This document shows, in pieces, positions 51,918 through 61,654 of a DNA stretch of 64,000 nucleotides (positions are counted from its first letter, which is position 1; each line of letters opens with the position of its first letter). The notes under the pieces are model-generated. The model made no database searches. It saw nothing but the letters and a program-made list of their open reading frames with translations, and was not told where the DNA came from. Source of the stretch: Flavobacteriales bacterium (lineage in GTDB: Bacteria > Bacteroidota > Bacteroidia > Flavobacteriales_F > PHOS-HE28); NCBI GenBank assembly GCA_013360395.1, contig JABWBQ010000042.1, positions 1 to 64,000 of the forward strand. Direction: 5' to 3'. Both the position numbers and the translations under genes were made by a program.

Positions 51918-53114
51918 TCAGTCCTTCTTCAGCCTGAACACCTTGGTCTCATGCGGTTGCCATGATCCCTTCCATCCTGATGCAACGCCCACATCCGCGT
52001 GCAGCCATAGGTCCCGGATCGCATAGGTGCCTGACAAGCCCAATGTGGAGAACTCCAGCTCGTACGGCCGCTCCTCGTCCGACCGGTTCAGGATGGCCAC
52101 CGCATGATCACCGTTGGCCAAGGGCTTCAAGAAAACATCCCAAGTTTCAGTGTGTACCATCCGAACCGCCTGCTTGCCCAAGGGATCCTGAGCGAGTGCG
52201 ATGACCTCCCCGTTCAGCAGGGTGGTGCGGGTCGCCTCATTCATGTGGCGCAGGTCGTTGCTGGCATACAGGGGGGCGCTCATCATGGCCCAAAGCGAGA
52301 ACTGGGATCGGTATTCCACATCGGTGCAGCCGGTGCCGCCGCCATCGCCCGAAGGGCCGGGCTTGCCGTACAGGCCCGCAATGAGCATGTCGGCATCGTT
52401 CCAACGGCCCGGGCCCGCGTATGCGTCCAAGCCGGCGTTCACGTCCAGGATGTCCAGGATGCCCTCGCCCCAGGTCTCGTCGGGCCGCCGGGCCCATTTG
52501 TCGCGGATGTCATAGGTGCTGCGCCAGAGCTGGCCGCCGACCTGGGCGCCCCACAGCCAGGGCTGGCGCTGGCCCCATTCGCAAATGCCCAGCACGATGT
52601 CCCTGCCCGAAGCGCGCAAGGCGGCGGCCATCGCGGCATAGCGCGCCCTGGCGGTATCGGTATGCTCGGGGGCGTGGCAATAGTCGTACTTCAGGTAGTC
52701 GATGCCCCAGGCGGCGAACATCCGGGCATCCTTTTCCTCGAAGCCGAGGCTGCCGGCAAAGCCCGCACAGGTCAGTGGCGCCGCATCGCTGTACAGGCCC
52801 AGCTTCAAACCCCGGGCATGCAGGTGGTCGGCCAGGGCCTTCATCCCCGACGGGAATTTCACGGGATCGGCCAGGAGGTTGCCCAGGCTGTCCCGGCCGC
52901 CCTGCCAGCCGTCGTCGATGAAGACGTACGAGTAGCCCGCCTGGGCCATGCCGCTGCCGATCATGGCATCGGCCATCTCCCGCAGGTCCTTTTCGTTCAC
53001 GTTCGCCGCCAGCAGGTTCCAGCTCATCCATCCCATGGGCGGGGTGACAGCCAGCGCGCCGGGCTGCGCCAGCAGCGGAACGGGGAGCAGCGCACAAAAG
53101 AGGGTCAGCCTCAT
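51918..53114 (-). CDS. Secreted alpha-galactosidase, GH27 family
   Basis: A 398-residue enzyme with a signal peptide (RLTLFCALLPVPLLAQ). The catalytic barrel begins LAVTPPMGWMSWN and has YVFIDDGWQG, GLYSDAAPLTCAGFAGSLGFEEKDARMFAAWGIDYLKYDYCH with the nucleophile Asp, and GPGRWNDADMLIAGL with the acid/base Asp. A beta domain ends the protein (from about 310). It releases terminal alpha-galactose (or related alpha-linked sugars). It stands alone, with no obvious polysaccharide locus nearby. Confidence 0.93.
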   Translation of the reverse strand: MRLTLFCALLPVPLLAQPGALAVTPPMGWMSWNLLAANVNEKDLREMADAMIGSGMAQAGYSYVFIDDGWQGGRDSLGNLLADPVKFPSGMKALADHLHARGLKLGLYSDAAPLTCAGFAGSLGFEEKDARMFAAWGIDYLKYDYCHAPEHTDTARARYAAMAAALRASGRDIVLGICEWGQRQPWLWGAQVGGQLWRSTYDIRDKWARRPDETWGEGILDILDVNAGLDAYAGPGRWNDADMLIAGLYGKPGPSGDGGGTGCTDVEYRSQFSLWAMMSAPLYASNDLRHMNEATRTTLLNGEVIALAQDPLGKQAVRMVHTETWDVFLKPLANGDHAVAILNRSDEERPYELEFSTLGLSGTYAIRDLWLHADVGVASGWKGSWQPHETKVFRLKKD

Positions 53115-53339
53115 CGGGTCGGGGGGTGGTGGTTCCGCGGTGGCCAAGGACCTGTTCCGGTGGCGGCGTGCCGCGGATGGACCTCAAGATAGCAAGGTCC
53201 TCCACGCTTCGTTCCCCACCGACCCGTCCCGCCCGGTCGGGCGTTCGCGTGTGGTGCACGCCCGCAATGCCGTGCACGCCCGGCGGCGAGGCTGTGGCCA
53301 GGGTGCGAACGCGGCGTTCGTGCGGGGCTTGGGCGCGCT

Positions 53340-54968
53340 TCAGGCGGTGCCGTTCAGCAGCCGGAAGGTGTCGCCGTCGAACAGGCCCTTGTCGCTCAGC
53401 TTCAGGTGGGGGATGACCAGCAGCGCCATGAAGCTCAGCGTCATGTAGGGCGCGGCGAGGGGGCTGCCCAGCGCGCGCGCCTCGCTGTCCATTTCCGCGT
53501 AAGCGTCGGCCACGGTCCAGGCGTCCGCATCGGACATGATGCCCGCCACGGGCAGGGGCAGGATGCGGCGATGCGCCCCGTCCGCCAGGGCGATCCCGCC
53601 CTGGTGCGCGATCACGTCGTTGACGGCCGTGCAGAGGTCGTGGTCGTTGGTGCCCACGGCCACGATGTTGTGGCTGTCGTGGGCCACACTGCCGGCGATG
53701 GCGCCGCGCTTCAGGCCGAAGTTGGTGGCCCAGGCCACGGCCGGAGGGGCGTCGTGGTAGCGGTTCACCACGGCGATCTTCAGCAGGTCCTTGGTGGTGT
53801 CGGCCACGCAGCAGCCATCGGCCACGGTGGGCGGCATCCAGCGCTTGCGGGTCACCAGCTGGCCGTCCAGGACCTCGATCACCAGCAGGTCGCCGGGGGT
53901 GGCGGCCACGCGGAAGTGCTCCGGACGCTTGGGCGTGCAGTGGAACCGGTTGGGCCGGTCGGCGGGCACGCGCGGGATGAGGCTGCGGCCCTCTTCGGCC
54001 ACGGCCACGCCCCGCACCCAGGTGCGCCGCACGCGGAAGTCCTGCAGGTCGTGCACCTGGATGAGGTCGGCGCTGTCGCCGGGCCGCAGCAGGCCCACGG
54101 GCATGCGGTAGTGCTCCACGGGGTTGATGCAGGCGGCGCGCAGGACGTTGAACACGTCGTGCCCCAGGGCCACGGCGCGGGCGCAGAGCCGGTCGATGTG
54201 GCCGGCCACCAGGCCGTCCGGATGTTTGTCGTCGCTGCAGAACATGAGGCGGTCGGCGTGGTCGTGCAGCAGGCCGATCAGGGCGTCGAAGTTGCGGGCG
54301 GCGCTGCCCTCGCGCACCAGGATCTTCATGCCGTGGGCGAGCTTGTCCAGCGCCTCCTCGCGGGTGAAGCATTCGTGGTCCGTGGAGATGCCTGCGGCGA
54401 TGTAGCGCCGGGCGAGGTCGCCCCGCAGGCCCGGAGCGTGCCCGTCGACCGGTTTGCCCAGGCGGTGGGCATGGGCGATGGCGGCCATCACCTGCGGGTC
54501 GCCCTCCAGCACACCGGGGAAGTTCATCATCTCGGCCAGGTAGCCGATGTCCGGATCGGCGAGCAGGGCCCCGATCGCGTCGGCATCGAGGCGGGCGCCG
54601 GCGGTCTCGAAGGGTGTGGCCGGCACACAGCTGGGGGCGCCGAAGTGGAAATGGAAGGGCACCTGCCTGCCGTTGGCGATCATGTAGGCCACCCCGTCGG
54701 CCCCCAGCACGTTGGCGATCTCGTGCGGGTCGCTCACGGTGGCCACCGTGCCGTGCACCACCGCCACACGGGCGAACTCCGAGGGGATGAGCATGCTGCT
54801 CTCCACGTGCACATGGGCATCCACGAAGCCGGGCAGCAGGTAGCCCTCCACCGGGCCGGAGGTCTCGGTGATGGAGGCGATGCGCCCCTGGGCCACACGC
54901 ACCTCGGTCGGGACGATGCGCCGCGCGGGGATGTCCACCAGGTGGCCGCGGATGGTGAGGTCGGACAT
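53340..54968 (-). CDS. ade: Adenine deaminase
   Basis: A 542-residue metal-dependent amidohydrolase converting adenine to hypoxanthine. Landmarks are GYLLPGFVDAHVHVESSMLIPSEFARVAVVHGTVATVSDPHEIANVLG, GHAPGL, ISTDHECFTREEALDKL, LMFCSDDKHPDGLV, and the C-terminal domain GSVAHDSHNIVAVGTNDHD. Metal-binding His and Asp residues are all in place. TACCTTGG lies 4 nt before ATG 54968. It is divergent from a TSUP transporter with only 42 bp between. Confidence 0.95.
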   Translation of the reverse strand: MSDLTIRGHLVDIPARRIVPTEVRVAQGRIASITETSGPVEGYLLPGFVDAHVHVESSMLIPSEFARVAVVHGTVATVSDPHEIANVLGADGVAYMIANGRQVPFHFHFGAPSCVPATPFETAGARLDADAIGALLADPDIGYLAEMMNFPGVLEGDPQVMAAIAHAHRLGKPVDGHAPGLRGDLARRYIAAGISTDHECFTREEALDKLAHGMKILVREGSAARNFDALIGLLHDHADRLMFCSDDKHPDGLVAGHIDRLCARAVALGHDVFNVLRAACINPVEHYRMPVGLLRPGDSADLIQVHDLQDFRVRRTWVRGVAVAEEGRSLIPRVPADRPNRFHCTPKRPEHFRVAATPGDLLVIEVLDGQLVTRKRWMPPTVADGCCVADTTKDLLKIAVVNRYHDAPPAVAWATNFGLKRGAIAGSVAHDSHNIVAVGTNDHDLCTAVNDVIAHQGGIALADGAHRRILPLPVAGIMSDADAWTVADAYAEMDSEARALGSPLAAPYMTLSFMALLVIPHLKLSDKGLFDGDTFRLLNGTA

Positions 54969-54972
54969 GGGG

Positions 54973-54980
54973 CCAAGGTA
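54973..54980 (-). promoter_or_regulatory. -7 promoter box of ade
   Basis: TACCTTGG on the minus strand, 4 nt before ATG 54968. It is one of two opposing boxes in the 42-bp intergenic region. Confidence 0.35.
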
Positions 54981-54998
54981 TCCCGGAAGCGGGGTGGG

Positions 54999-55006
54999 TA
55001 TGTTCG
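54999..55006 (+). promoter_or_regulatory. -7 promoter box of the TSUP gene
   Basis: TATGTTCG, ending 4 nt before GTG 55011. Confidence 0.4.
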
Positions 55007-55010
55007 CGGG

Positions 55011-55775
55011 GTGCAGGCGGAGCTCTTCTTGCCCTTGGTGGCACTGGCGGCCTCGCTGCTCACCTTCGTGAGCGGCTTCGGGCTGGGCACCCTGCTGCTG
55101 CCGGCCTTCGCGCTCTTCCTGCCGTTGCCGCAGGCCGTGGCGCTCACCGCGGTGGTGCACCTGCTGAACAACGCCTTCAAGTTCACGCTGCTGCACACCC
55201 ACGTGCACCGGCCCACCCTGCTGGCCTTCGGGCTGCCCGCCATTGCCGGCGCCTTCCTGGGGGCCTGGCTGCTGGGGCGGCTGGGCACGCTGGAACCCCT
55301 CTACCACGGCGCCCGTCACGCGGTGGGGTCCTTGCAGGTCACCATCGCCCTGCTGATGGCGCTCTTCGCCCTGCTGGAGCTATCGCCTGCGCTCAAGGGT
55401 CTGCGCTTCGATGCGCGCTGGCGCACCGTGGGCGGGCTGGTCAGTGGCCTCTTCGGCGGGCTCAGCGGCCACCAAGGCGCCCTGCGGAGCATGTTCCTGG
55501 TGCATGGTGGGCTCAGCAAGGAAGGCTACGTGGCCACCGGCACGGCCATCGCCCTGCTGGTGGACCTGGCGCGCATCCCGGTGTACCTGGCGGCGTTCGA
55601 CCTGGCGGCGTTGGGCGCCCACGCGGGCCTGCTTGCGGTGTGTGTGCTGGCCGCCTTCGCCGGCGCGTGGTGGGGGCGCAAGCTGCTGCCCTCCCTCACC
55701 TACCGCGGGGTGCAACTGGCCGTGGCGGTGCTGCTGCTGGCCGTCGCGGCGGGCTTGCTGGCGGGGGTGGTTTGA
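55011..55775 (+). CDS. TSUP (TauE/SafE) family membrane transporter
   Basis: A 254-residue protein with about eight hydrophobic helices: LFLPLVALAASLLTFVSGFGLGTLLLPAF, AVALTAVVHLLNNAFKF, FGLPAIAGAFLGAWLLG, TIALLMALFALLEL, GLVSGLFGGLSGHQGALRS (the repeated TSUP motif), ATGTAIALLVDLARIPVYL, and two at the end. Family members export sulfite, sulfonates or organic anions; the substrate is unknown. GTG 55011 is supported by the box 4 nt upstream. It is divergent from ade. Confidence 0.86.
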   Translation: MQAELFLPLVALAASLLTFVSGFGLGTLLLPAFALFLPLPQAVALTAVVHLLNNAFKFTLLHTHVHRPTLLAFGLPAIAGAFLGAWLLGRLGTLEPLYHGARHAVGSLQVTIALLMALFALLELSPALKGLRFDARWRTVGGLVSGLFGGLSGHQGALRSMFLVHGGLSKEGYVATGTAIALLVDLARIPVYLAAFDLAALGAHAGLLAVCVLAAFAGAWWGRKLLPSLTYRGVQLAVAVLLLAVAAGLLAGVV

Positions 55776-55850
55776 GTGGCTGCCGGCCTCATGCCGGAAG
55801 AACGCCTACGCGAGGCCGAGCTGGTGAGCGAGCGTGCTCCTCGGCCGGGT

Positions 55851-57125
55851 CTACATGCGCTCGTTCAACTTGATGATGTACTTGTTCTGCCACCACACCT
55901 CCTTGTTGTAATAGTCATTCACGGTGTCCTTGAACTCCCGCTTGGGCTTCTCCTTGAGATAGTCGTCGAACAGACCATGCTTCTTCAAGAGCTCCTCCAG
56001 GTTCTTCTTCTTGAACCGCTTCGGCTCGCCATTCCACCCGTTCGCCAAAAAGCGCTTCGACTGGTCACCGTACATCGCATAGTGGCTGACCTCCCCAACG
56101 GCCAGGACTATGTAGACCGTTTTGCCGACCGTGCGCATCACCCAGGGCTCTGACGCTGTGGCCGGGGTGTATGTGAAGACCTCACCGGGCAGGTCCTTCA
56201 TCTTCACCCGCTTCGTGTTCCCGTTCTCGTCAATGACCTTCAACGAGTTGAGAAAACCGATCTCCATGGAGCCGGCCTTCGTCCGGAGCCCGGGGATGGG
56301 CTTGTTGTCCACCAGGTCCCGCAGGCTGGCATAGCATCGGCCGGCACCGGACAGATCATCGCCGATGTCCTCCATGGCCAACTCTTCGAGCGGCTGGAGT
56401 TCCTCCAAGCCGGATCCATTGAACGGGATGCGCGCCGAGAACATCTTGCTCGTCATCTTGGTCTCCGGATTGACCATGTGCAGGACGGTGCTGATGTTGC
56501 CCGCATCATCCATGCTGGTCTTCTCCAGGTTGACGATGCGCTTCACCCCATCCACCTTGCCCGGAAAGGTCTGTCGGGACAGTTCCTGGAACGATCCCGT
56601 CTCCAGGATCAGGATCTCCGGATCGTGGTCGTACCCCCGGGACAGGTTGTCCCGAAGGATCGCCATCTTGCTCTTGTCCGGCGAATAGTAGGTCGCGTAC
56701 GGGATCTCGACGTAGCTGAACTTCGTGTTGATCTTGGTCGAATGAGCAAGGCGTCGTGGCTCGGCCTTCTTCGTTCTATCATCCATCACGACGATGTAGC
56801 AGTCCTTGGTCTTGTCCACCGGGTTCCAGAGCGAATAGGTGATGATGACCCTGTCGTTCACGACGTTCACGGTCTCCCCGTTCGTACCGAACAGCAACTC
56901 CATCTTCTGGGATGCCAGGGCACAGGCGATCTCCGCACGGTACACCTGACCGCCGTCCTCCACCCTTGTCTTGGTCACGGTCGCGGTGGCATCAAGCATC
57001 ACAGCTTACTTGTGCTCGGCCGTGGTCACCGTGAGTTGCGCTGCGGCCTCGGAAAGGGACCCCACCGACATCAAGAACAGGGCCGCGGACCCCGACATAC
57101 CCCTGGTCATTCCACCAACGTTCAT
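55851..57125 (-). pseudogene. Secreted protein of unknown function, interrupted by an in-frame stop
   Basis: Reading from ATG 57125 gives a signal peptide (MSGSAALFLMSVGSLSEAAAQ) then LTVTTAEHK and a TAA at 57006-57008. In the same frame it continues AVMLDATATVTKTRVEDGGQ for about 380 more residues to 55851. The downstream part has YYSPDKSKMAILRDNLSRGY, RIVNLEKTSMDDAGNISTVL and PTR-free, Lys-rich patches such as RFKKKNLEELLKKHG. No family is recognised. Codons are visibly less GC-biased than in the neighbours, which may point to transfer. It could also be translated from GTG 57002 or ATG 56999 as an unsecreted protein. The flank from 57126 to 57247 holds only a hairpin. Confidence 0.65.
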
Positions 57126-57187
57126 TGTTCGCGCGTTTGAATGGTCCGCGAAATACTCGGCTCCATGAGGCGATGAAACCCAATGTT

Positions 57188-57205
57188 GCCCGGGGGATCC
57201 CGGGC
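57188..57205 (-). terminator. Hairpin after the carboxylase gene
   Basis: GCCCGGG (57188-57194) pairs with CCCGGGC (57199-57205), a 7-bp stem with a GGAT loop. It lies about 43 nt past the stop of the PccB-like gene; no strong T run follows. Confidence 0.4.
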
Positions 57206-57247
57206 GGTCACCCACGGCATCCCAGGGCCGGACGCGGCCATTCCCGG

Positions 57248-58789
57248 TCACAGCGGGATGTTCCCGTGCTTTTTGCGCGGCAGCTTCTCCACCTTGTTGC
57301 GGAGCATGCGCAGGGCGTGCATCACCTTGATGCGCGTTTCGCTGGGGCGGATCACCTCGTCCACGTAGCCGCGTGCCGCGGCCTCGTACGGGTTGGCGAA
57401 TTGTTCCTTGTACTCGGCCTCCTTCTCCTGCCATTTGGCCTGGGGGTCCTTGGCCTTGGCGATCTCGTTCTTGAAGATGATCTCGGCGGCGCCCTTGGCG
57501 CCCATCACGGCGATCTCCGCGCTGGGCCAGGCGAAGTTCATGTCGCAGCCGATGTGCTTGCTGTTCATCACGTCGTAGGCGCCGCCGTAAGCCTTGCGGG
57601 TGATGATGGTGATGCGGGGCACGGTGGCCTCGCTGAAGGCGTAGAGCAGCTTGGCGCCGTGGTCGATGATGCCGCGCCACTCCTGGTCGGTGCCGGGCAG
57701 GAAGCCGGGCACGTCCACGAACACCAGCAGCGGGATGTTGAAGGCGTCGCAGAAGCGCACGAAGCGTGCGGCCTTGATGCTGGCGTCGATGTCGAGCACG
57801 CCGGCCAGCACGGCGGGCTGGTTGGCCACGCAGCCCACGGTGCGGCCCTCCACGCGGGCGAAGCCGATCACCATGTTGCGGGCGTAGTCGGCGTGCACCT
57901 CCATGCTGCTGTCGGGGTCGATCACCGCGTTCATCACCTGCCGGATGTCGTAGGGCTGGTTGGGGTTGGCCGGGATGATGGTGTCGAGCTCGGGCCGGCG
58001 TTCATCGCCCGGCACATAGGCCAGTGCGGGGGGCTCTTCCTCGCAGTTGCTGGGGATGAAGGACACCAGGCGGCGCAGGGCCTGCAGGGCCTCCAGTTCG
58101 TTGGGTGCGGTGAAGTGGGCCACCCCGCTCTTGCCGGCGTGGGTGGCGGCGCCGCCGAGCTCCTCGGCGGTCACCGTCTCGTGCGTCACGGTCTTCACCA
58201 CGTTGGGCCCGGTGACGAACATGTAGCTGGTGCCCTCCACCATGAGCACGAAGTCCGTGAGCGCCGGGCTGTACACCGCGCCGCCGGCACAGGGCCCCAT
58301 GATGGCGCTGATCTGGGGCACCACCCCGCTGCTGCGCACGTTGCGGAAGAAGATGTCCGCGTAGCCGCCCAGGCTCACCACGCCTTCCTGGATGCGGGCG
58401 CCGCCGCTGTCGTTGAGGCCGATCACCGGGGCCCCGTTCTGCATGGCCAGGTCCATGATGCGGCAGATCTTCTCGGCATGCGCCTCGGCCAGCGAGCCGC
58501 CCAGCACGGTGAAATCCTGGCTGAAAACGTACACGAGCCGCCCCTCGATGGTGCCGTAGCCGGTGACCACTCCGTCGCCCAGGAACACCTGGTCGGCCAG
58601 CCCGAAGTTGGTGCTGCGGTGGGTCACCAGCTGGCCGATCTCCTGGAAGCTGCCCTCGTCCAGGAGCATGTCCACCCGTTCGCGCGCGGTGAGCTTGCCC
58701 TTCTTGTGCTGGGCGGCGATGCGGTCCGGGCCACCGCCCAGGAGGGCCTGTTCGGTGCGTTCGGCGAGGGTCTTGAAGGCGTCGTTCAT
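57248..58789 (-). CDS. Acyl-CoA carboxylase beta (carboxyltransferase) subunit, PccB-type
   Basis: A 513-residue carboxyltransferase. Landmarks are [22 protein letters not shown], the N-domain CoA site [47 protein letters not shown], and the C-domain [51 protein letters not shown]. This fits propionyl- or methylmalonyl-CoA carboxyl transfer. The biotin-carrier protein at 15982 is a possible partner. The start is [12 protein letters not shown] (ATG 58789); the frame upstream is not coding. Confidence 0.93.
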   Translation of the reverse strand: MNDAFKTLAERTEQALLGGGPDRIAAQHKKGKLTARERVDMLLDEGSFQEIGQLVTHRSTNFGLADQVFLGDGVVTGYGTIEGRLVYVFSQDFTVLGGSLAEAHAEKICRIMDLAMQNGAPVIGLNDSGGARIQEGVVSLGGYADIFFRNVRSSGVVPQISAIMGPCAGGAVYSPALTDFVLMVEGTSYMFVTGPNVVKTVTHETVTAEELGGAATHAGKSGVAHFTAPNELEALQALRRLVSFIPSNCEEEPPALAYVPGDERRPELDTIIPANPNQPYDIRQVMNAVIDPDSSMEVHADYARNMVIGFARVEGRTVGCVANQPAVLAGVLDIDASIKAARFVRFCDAFNIPLLVFVDVPGFLPGTDQEWRGIIDHGAKLLYAFSEATVPRITIITRKAYGGAYDVMNSKHIGCDMNFAWPSAEIAVMGAKGAAEIIFKNEIAKAKDPQAKWQEKEAEYKEQFANPYEAAARGYVDEVIRPSETRIKVMHALRMLRNKVEKLPRKKHGNIPL

Positions 58790-58856
58790 CGGCGGTGCGG
58801 GCTGCGGGGGCGGCCAAGTTAACGGGCGACGGGGTGGCCCTGCGCGGCGGGTCGCG

Positions 58857-58863
58857 TACTTTG
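58857..58863 (+). promoter_or_regulatory. -7 promoter box of the NIT-like kinase
   Basis: TACTTTG, ending 5 nt before ATG 58869, a one-base-shorter version of TAnnTTTG. Confidence 0.4.
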
Positions 58864-58868
58864 CGGGC

Positions 58869-60785
58869 ATGACGTGGCGCTTTGCGGACCTGCGGGTGCG
58901 CACCAAGCTGCTGATCACCCTGGGCATCCCGGTGGCGGGGCTGGTGCTGTTGATCGGCAAGCAGGTGGACGGCAGCCTCAAGCGGCGCGATGTGCTGAGC
59001 TACATCAACCTGCAGGCGCGCAACATCGGCCGGCTGAGCGGCCTGCTGCACGAGCTGCAGGAGGAGAACACGGCGGCGATCGCCTACCTGTCGGGCGCGC
59101 AGGACAACCAGGCCCGGCTGTCGCTGCAGCACGTGCGCACCGACGCGGCGGCCGATGCGCTGAACGATCCGGAGCTGGTGCTGGGCCAGGATGTGGAGGG
59201 CGCGGCATCGCTCGCAGGCCTGGGCCTGCTGCGCCAGCGCGTGCAGGAACGGCGGATCACCAGTGGCGATGCGGACATGGCCTACCGCGCCATGCGCGGC
59301 GCCCTGCTCAACGACCTGAGCCGGGTGGCCAAGCTGGCGCTGGACCCCGAGACCAAGGACCGCCTGTACTCGCACCTCAGTCTGTTGAACGCGATCGACG
59401 CCCAGGCGGGGGTGTGCATCACCCTGGGTCGCGGTTTCGGCAAGGGCTGGCTGCCAGCGGCCGAGCTGGGGGCGTTGGGCGATGCCCTGGCGCGTTATGC
59501 CACGAACATGTTCCTCTTTGAGCGGGACGCCCCGGTCGAGGTGCTGGCGGCCTACCAACGGACCTTCCATGGCCCCGAGGTGAATTTCGTGCGCACCGTC
59601 ATGGGCACCGTGCAGGAGAAGCGTGCGCTGGAGGGCCTCAACGTGGACGCTGCCGAGTGGCGCACCAGCAGCGAGCGGGCCGTGGCCCTGCTGAACGCGG
59701 TGGCCGCCCTGTCGCTCACGCGGATCGTGGAATCCACCGAGGCCAACCGGCGGGACGCTGAAAAGCGGCTCGGCCTGGTCGTCGCGGCCTTCATCGGGGT
59801 GCTGGTGGCCGTGGTGGCCATGGCCTGGGCCCTGCTGCAGTCCATGCAACGCACGGTGAACGAGGTGACCCGCGCGGCGGGTGCGTTGGCCGAGGGCGAC
59901 ATCCGGGTGAAGGTGCCCGTGACCAGCAACGACGAGTTCGGCCGAATGGCCCGCAGCATCAACCGCATGATCGAGAACGTGGGGGCCCTGAGCGCCAGCG
60001 CCGAATCCATCGGCAAGGGGAACTACGGCACGGTGGTGCCGGTGCGCGGCGCCGCCGATGTGCTGGGCGTGGCGCTGACCCGCATGAAGGAGAACCTGCG
60101 CACGGCCCGCGACCTGGATGCCGAGCAGAAGAAAGCCCTCGAGGAGGAGAAGGCCAAGCTGCAGCAGGCCAACGACCGCATCAACGTGCTCATCAAGGAG
60201 ATCCACCACCGGGTGAAGAACAACCTGCAGGTGATCGCCAGCCTGCTGCGCCTGCAGCGCGCCACCATCGACGACGAGCGGCTGCAGCATGTGTTCGACC
60301 AGAGCCAGAGCCGGGTGGCGTCCATGGCCCTGATCCACGAAAAGCTCTACCGCGGCGACGAGCTGGTGCATCTGGACCTGGCCCAGTACATCCGGGAGCT
60401 GTTCGCCGAGCTGGTGCAGCTGAACAACGTGCGCGACACGATCACCTACAAGGCCGAGGTGGACCCCGGGGTCACCTTCGACCTCAACACCATGGTGCCG
60501 TTGGGGCTGGTGCTCAACGAGCTCATCACCAACTCGTTCAAGCACGCCTTCAAGGACCGGCCTGCGGGCCGGATCGTGCTGGCCGTCCGGCGGGTGGGCG
60601 AGCAGGCCTTCGACCTGCTCTATACCGACGACGGGGTGGGCATCCCGCCGCACCGGATCGGGGGCGACGGCAGCACCCTGGGGGTGAGCCTGATCGAGAG
60701 CCTCGTGGAACAGATGAACGGCCTGCTCACGGTGGAGAGCGATGCCGGGGGCACGCGGTACCACATCCGCTTCCGGCCGCGGTAG
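58869..60785 (+). CDS. Membrane histidine kinase with NIT-like sensor, HAMP and HisKA_2 domains
   Basis: A 638-residue kinase. TM1 is [18 protein letters not shown] (about 13-30). A long helical periplasmic region (about 35-300; [52 protein letters not shown]) resembles nitrate/nitrite-sensing (NIT) domains. TM2 is [21 protein letters not shown], followed by HAMP ([33 protein letters not shown]). The kinase core has [22 protein letters not shown] with the phosphoacceptor His, then [15 protein letters not shown] and [13 protein letters not shown]. Nitrate as ligand is only a guess. There is no adjacent response regulator. Confidence 0.9.
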   Translation: MTWRFADLRVRTKLLITLGIPVAGLVLLIGKQVDGSLKRRDVLSYINLQARNIGRLSGLLHELQEENTAAIAYLSGAQDNQARLSLQHVRTDAAADALNDPELVLGQDVEGAASLAGLGLLRQRVQERRITSGDADMAYRAMRGALLNDLSRVAKLALDPETKDRLYSHLSLLNAIDAQAGVCITLGRGFGKGWLPAAELGALGDALARYATNMFLFERDAPVEVLAAYQRTFHGPEVNFVRTVMGTVQEKRALEGLNVDAAEWRTSSERAVALLNAVAALSLTRIVESTEANRRDAEKRLGLVVAAFIGVLVAVVAMAWALLQSMQRTVNEVTRAAGALAEGDIRVKVPVTSNDEFGRMARSINRMIENVGALSASAESIGKGNYGTVVPVRGAADVLGVALTRMKENLRTARDLDAEQKKALEEEKAKLQQANDRINVLIKEIHHRVKNNLQVIASLLRLQRATIDDERLQHVFDQSQSRVASMALIHEKLYRGDELVHLDLAQYIRELFAELVQLNNVRDTITYKAEVDPGVTFDLNTMVPLGLVLNELITNSFKHAFKDRPAGRIVLAVRRVGEQAFDLLYTDDGVGIPPHRIGGDGSTLGVSLIESLVEQMNGLLTVESDAGGTRYHIRFRPR

Positions 60786-60789
60786 GGCC

Positions 60790-61542
60790 TCAGCCCTGGG
60801 CCAGTTCGGCCTCCACCTCGTCGGTGAGCTCCATGTTGTGGAAGACGGCGTTGACGTCGTCGTCCTCCTCCAGCATGTCGATCAGCCGCATCACGTTGCG
60901 CGCCGTGGCCAGGTCCACCGGGACGGTGGTCAGGGGCAGGCGCTTGAGCTCGGCGCTCTTGCTTTCCACGCCCAGCTGGTCCAGCCGTTGTTGCATGGCG
61001 CCGAAGCCTTGGAAGGGCAAGTACACCACGAAGCCCTCCTCGTCGCGCAGCACATCGTCGGCCCCCGCGTCGATCAGCTCCATCTCGAACTCGTCGGCAT
61101 CACGCCCCTTCAAGGCCGCGGTCTCGATGACGAACTCCCCCTTGCGCTCGAACACGTGGGCCAGCGAGCCGTTGGTGCCCAGGTTGCTGTCGCACTTGCT
61201 GAAGTAGCTGCGCACGTTGCCCACCGTACGGTTCACGTTGTTGGTGCTGGCGTCCACGAAGAGGGCCACCCCGCCGGGCGCGTAGCCCTCGTAGGTGATC
61301 TCGGTGTAGTCGGCCTCGCCGCCCCCGGCCGCCTTCTTGATGGCGCGCTCGATGTTGTCCTTGGGCATGTTGGCCCCGCGGGCGTTCTGGATGGCCATGC
61401 GCAGCCGCATGTTGGCCTCGGGGCTGGGCCCCCCGGCCTTCACGGCCATGCTGATCTCCTTGCCGATGCGGGTGAAGAGCTTGCTGAGCTTGGCGTTGCG
61501 GGCGAAGATCTTGTGCTTGCGTTTCTCGAAGATGCGGCCCAT
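60790..61542 (-). CDS. YebC/PmpR family DNA-binding protein
   Basis: A 250-residue protein: GRIFEKRKHKIFARNAKLSKLFTRIGKEI, NMRLRMAIQNARGANMPKDNIERAIKKA, YEGYAPGGVALFVDASTNNVNRTVGNVRSYFSKC and the acidic C-terminus. It is a transcription-regulator family by name; some members also rescue ribosomes stalled on proline-rich sequence. ATG 61542 gives the family's start; the frame extends upstream without conservation. It is convergent with the NIT-like kinase, 4 nt from its stop. Confidence 0.95.
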   Translation of the reverse strand: MGRIFEKRKHKIFARNAKLSKLFTRIGKEISMAVKAGGPSPEANMRLRMAIQNARGANMPKDNIERAIKKAAGGGEADYTEITYEGYAPGGVALFVDASTNNVNRTVGNVRSYFSKCDSNLGTNGSLAHVFERKGEFVIETAALKGRDADEFEMELIDAGADDVLRDEEGFVVYLPFQGFGAMQQRLDQLGVESKSAELKRLPLTTVPVDLATARNVMRLIDMLEEDDDVNAVFHNMELTDEVEAELAQG

Positions 61543-61578
61543 GGCTGCGGCGTTGCGTTCGGTGGGCTGCGAAAATAC

Positions 61579-61606
61579 GCAGGGCCGCCGGGAACGGCGG
61601 CCCTGC
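61579..61606 (-). terminator. Strong hairpin between the outer-membrane protein and yebC
   Basis: GCAGGGCCGCCG and CGGCGGCCCTGC make a perfect 12-bp stem closed by a GGAA tetraloop (a GNRA type). On the minus strand it is followed by GTATTTTC. That same stretch is the TATTTTCG promoter box of yebC, so the terminator of one gene abuts the promoter of the next. Confidence 0.7.
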
Positions 61607-61654
61607 ACGGGCGTGGGCGAACGGATCCCCCTCGTCGCGCGGCCCGGGTCCTGT

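Noticed and set aside
53115-53339. Gap between the GH27 gene and ade
   Set aside because: It is open in several frames, but the translations are low-complexity and antisense-like; no convincing feature.
57248-58789. Acetyl-CoA carboxylase accD
   Set aside because: No N-terminal zinc ribbon, and the sequence follows the single-chain PccB/MmdA type, so accD was not assigned.
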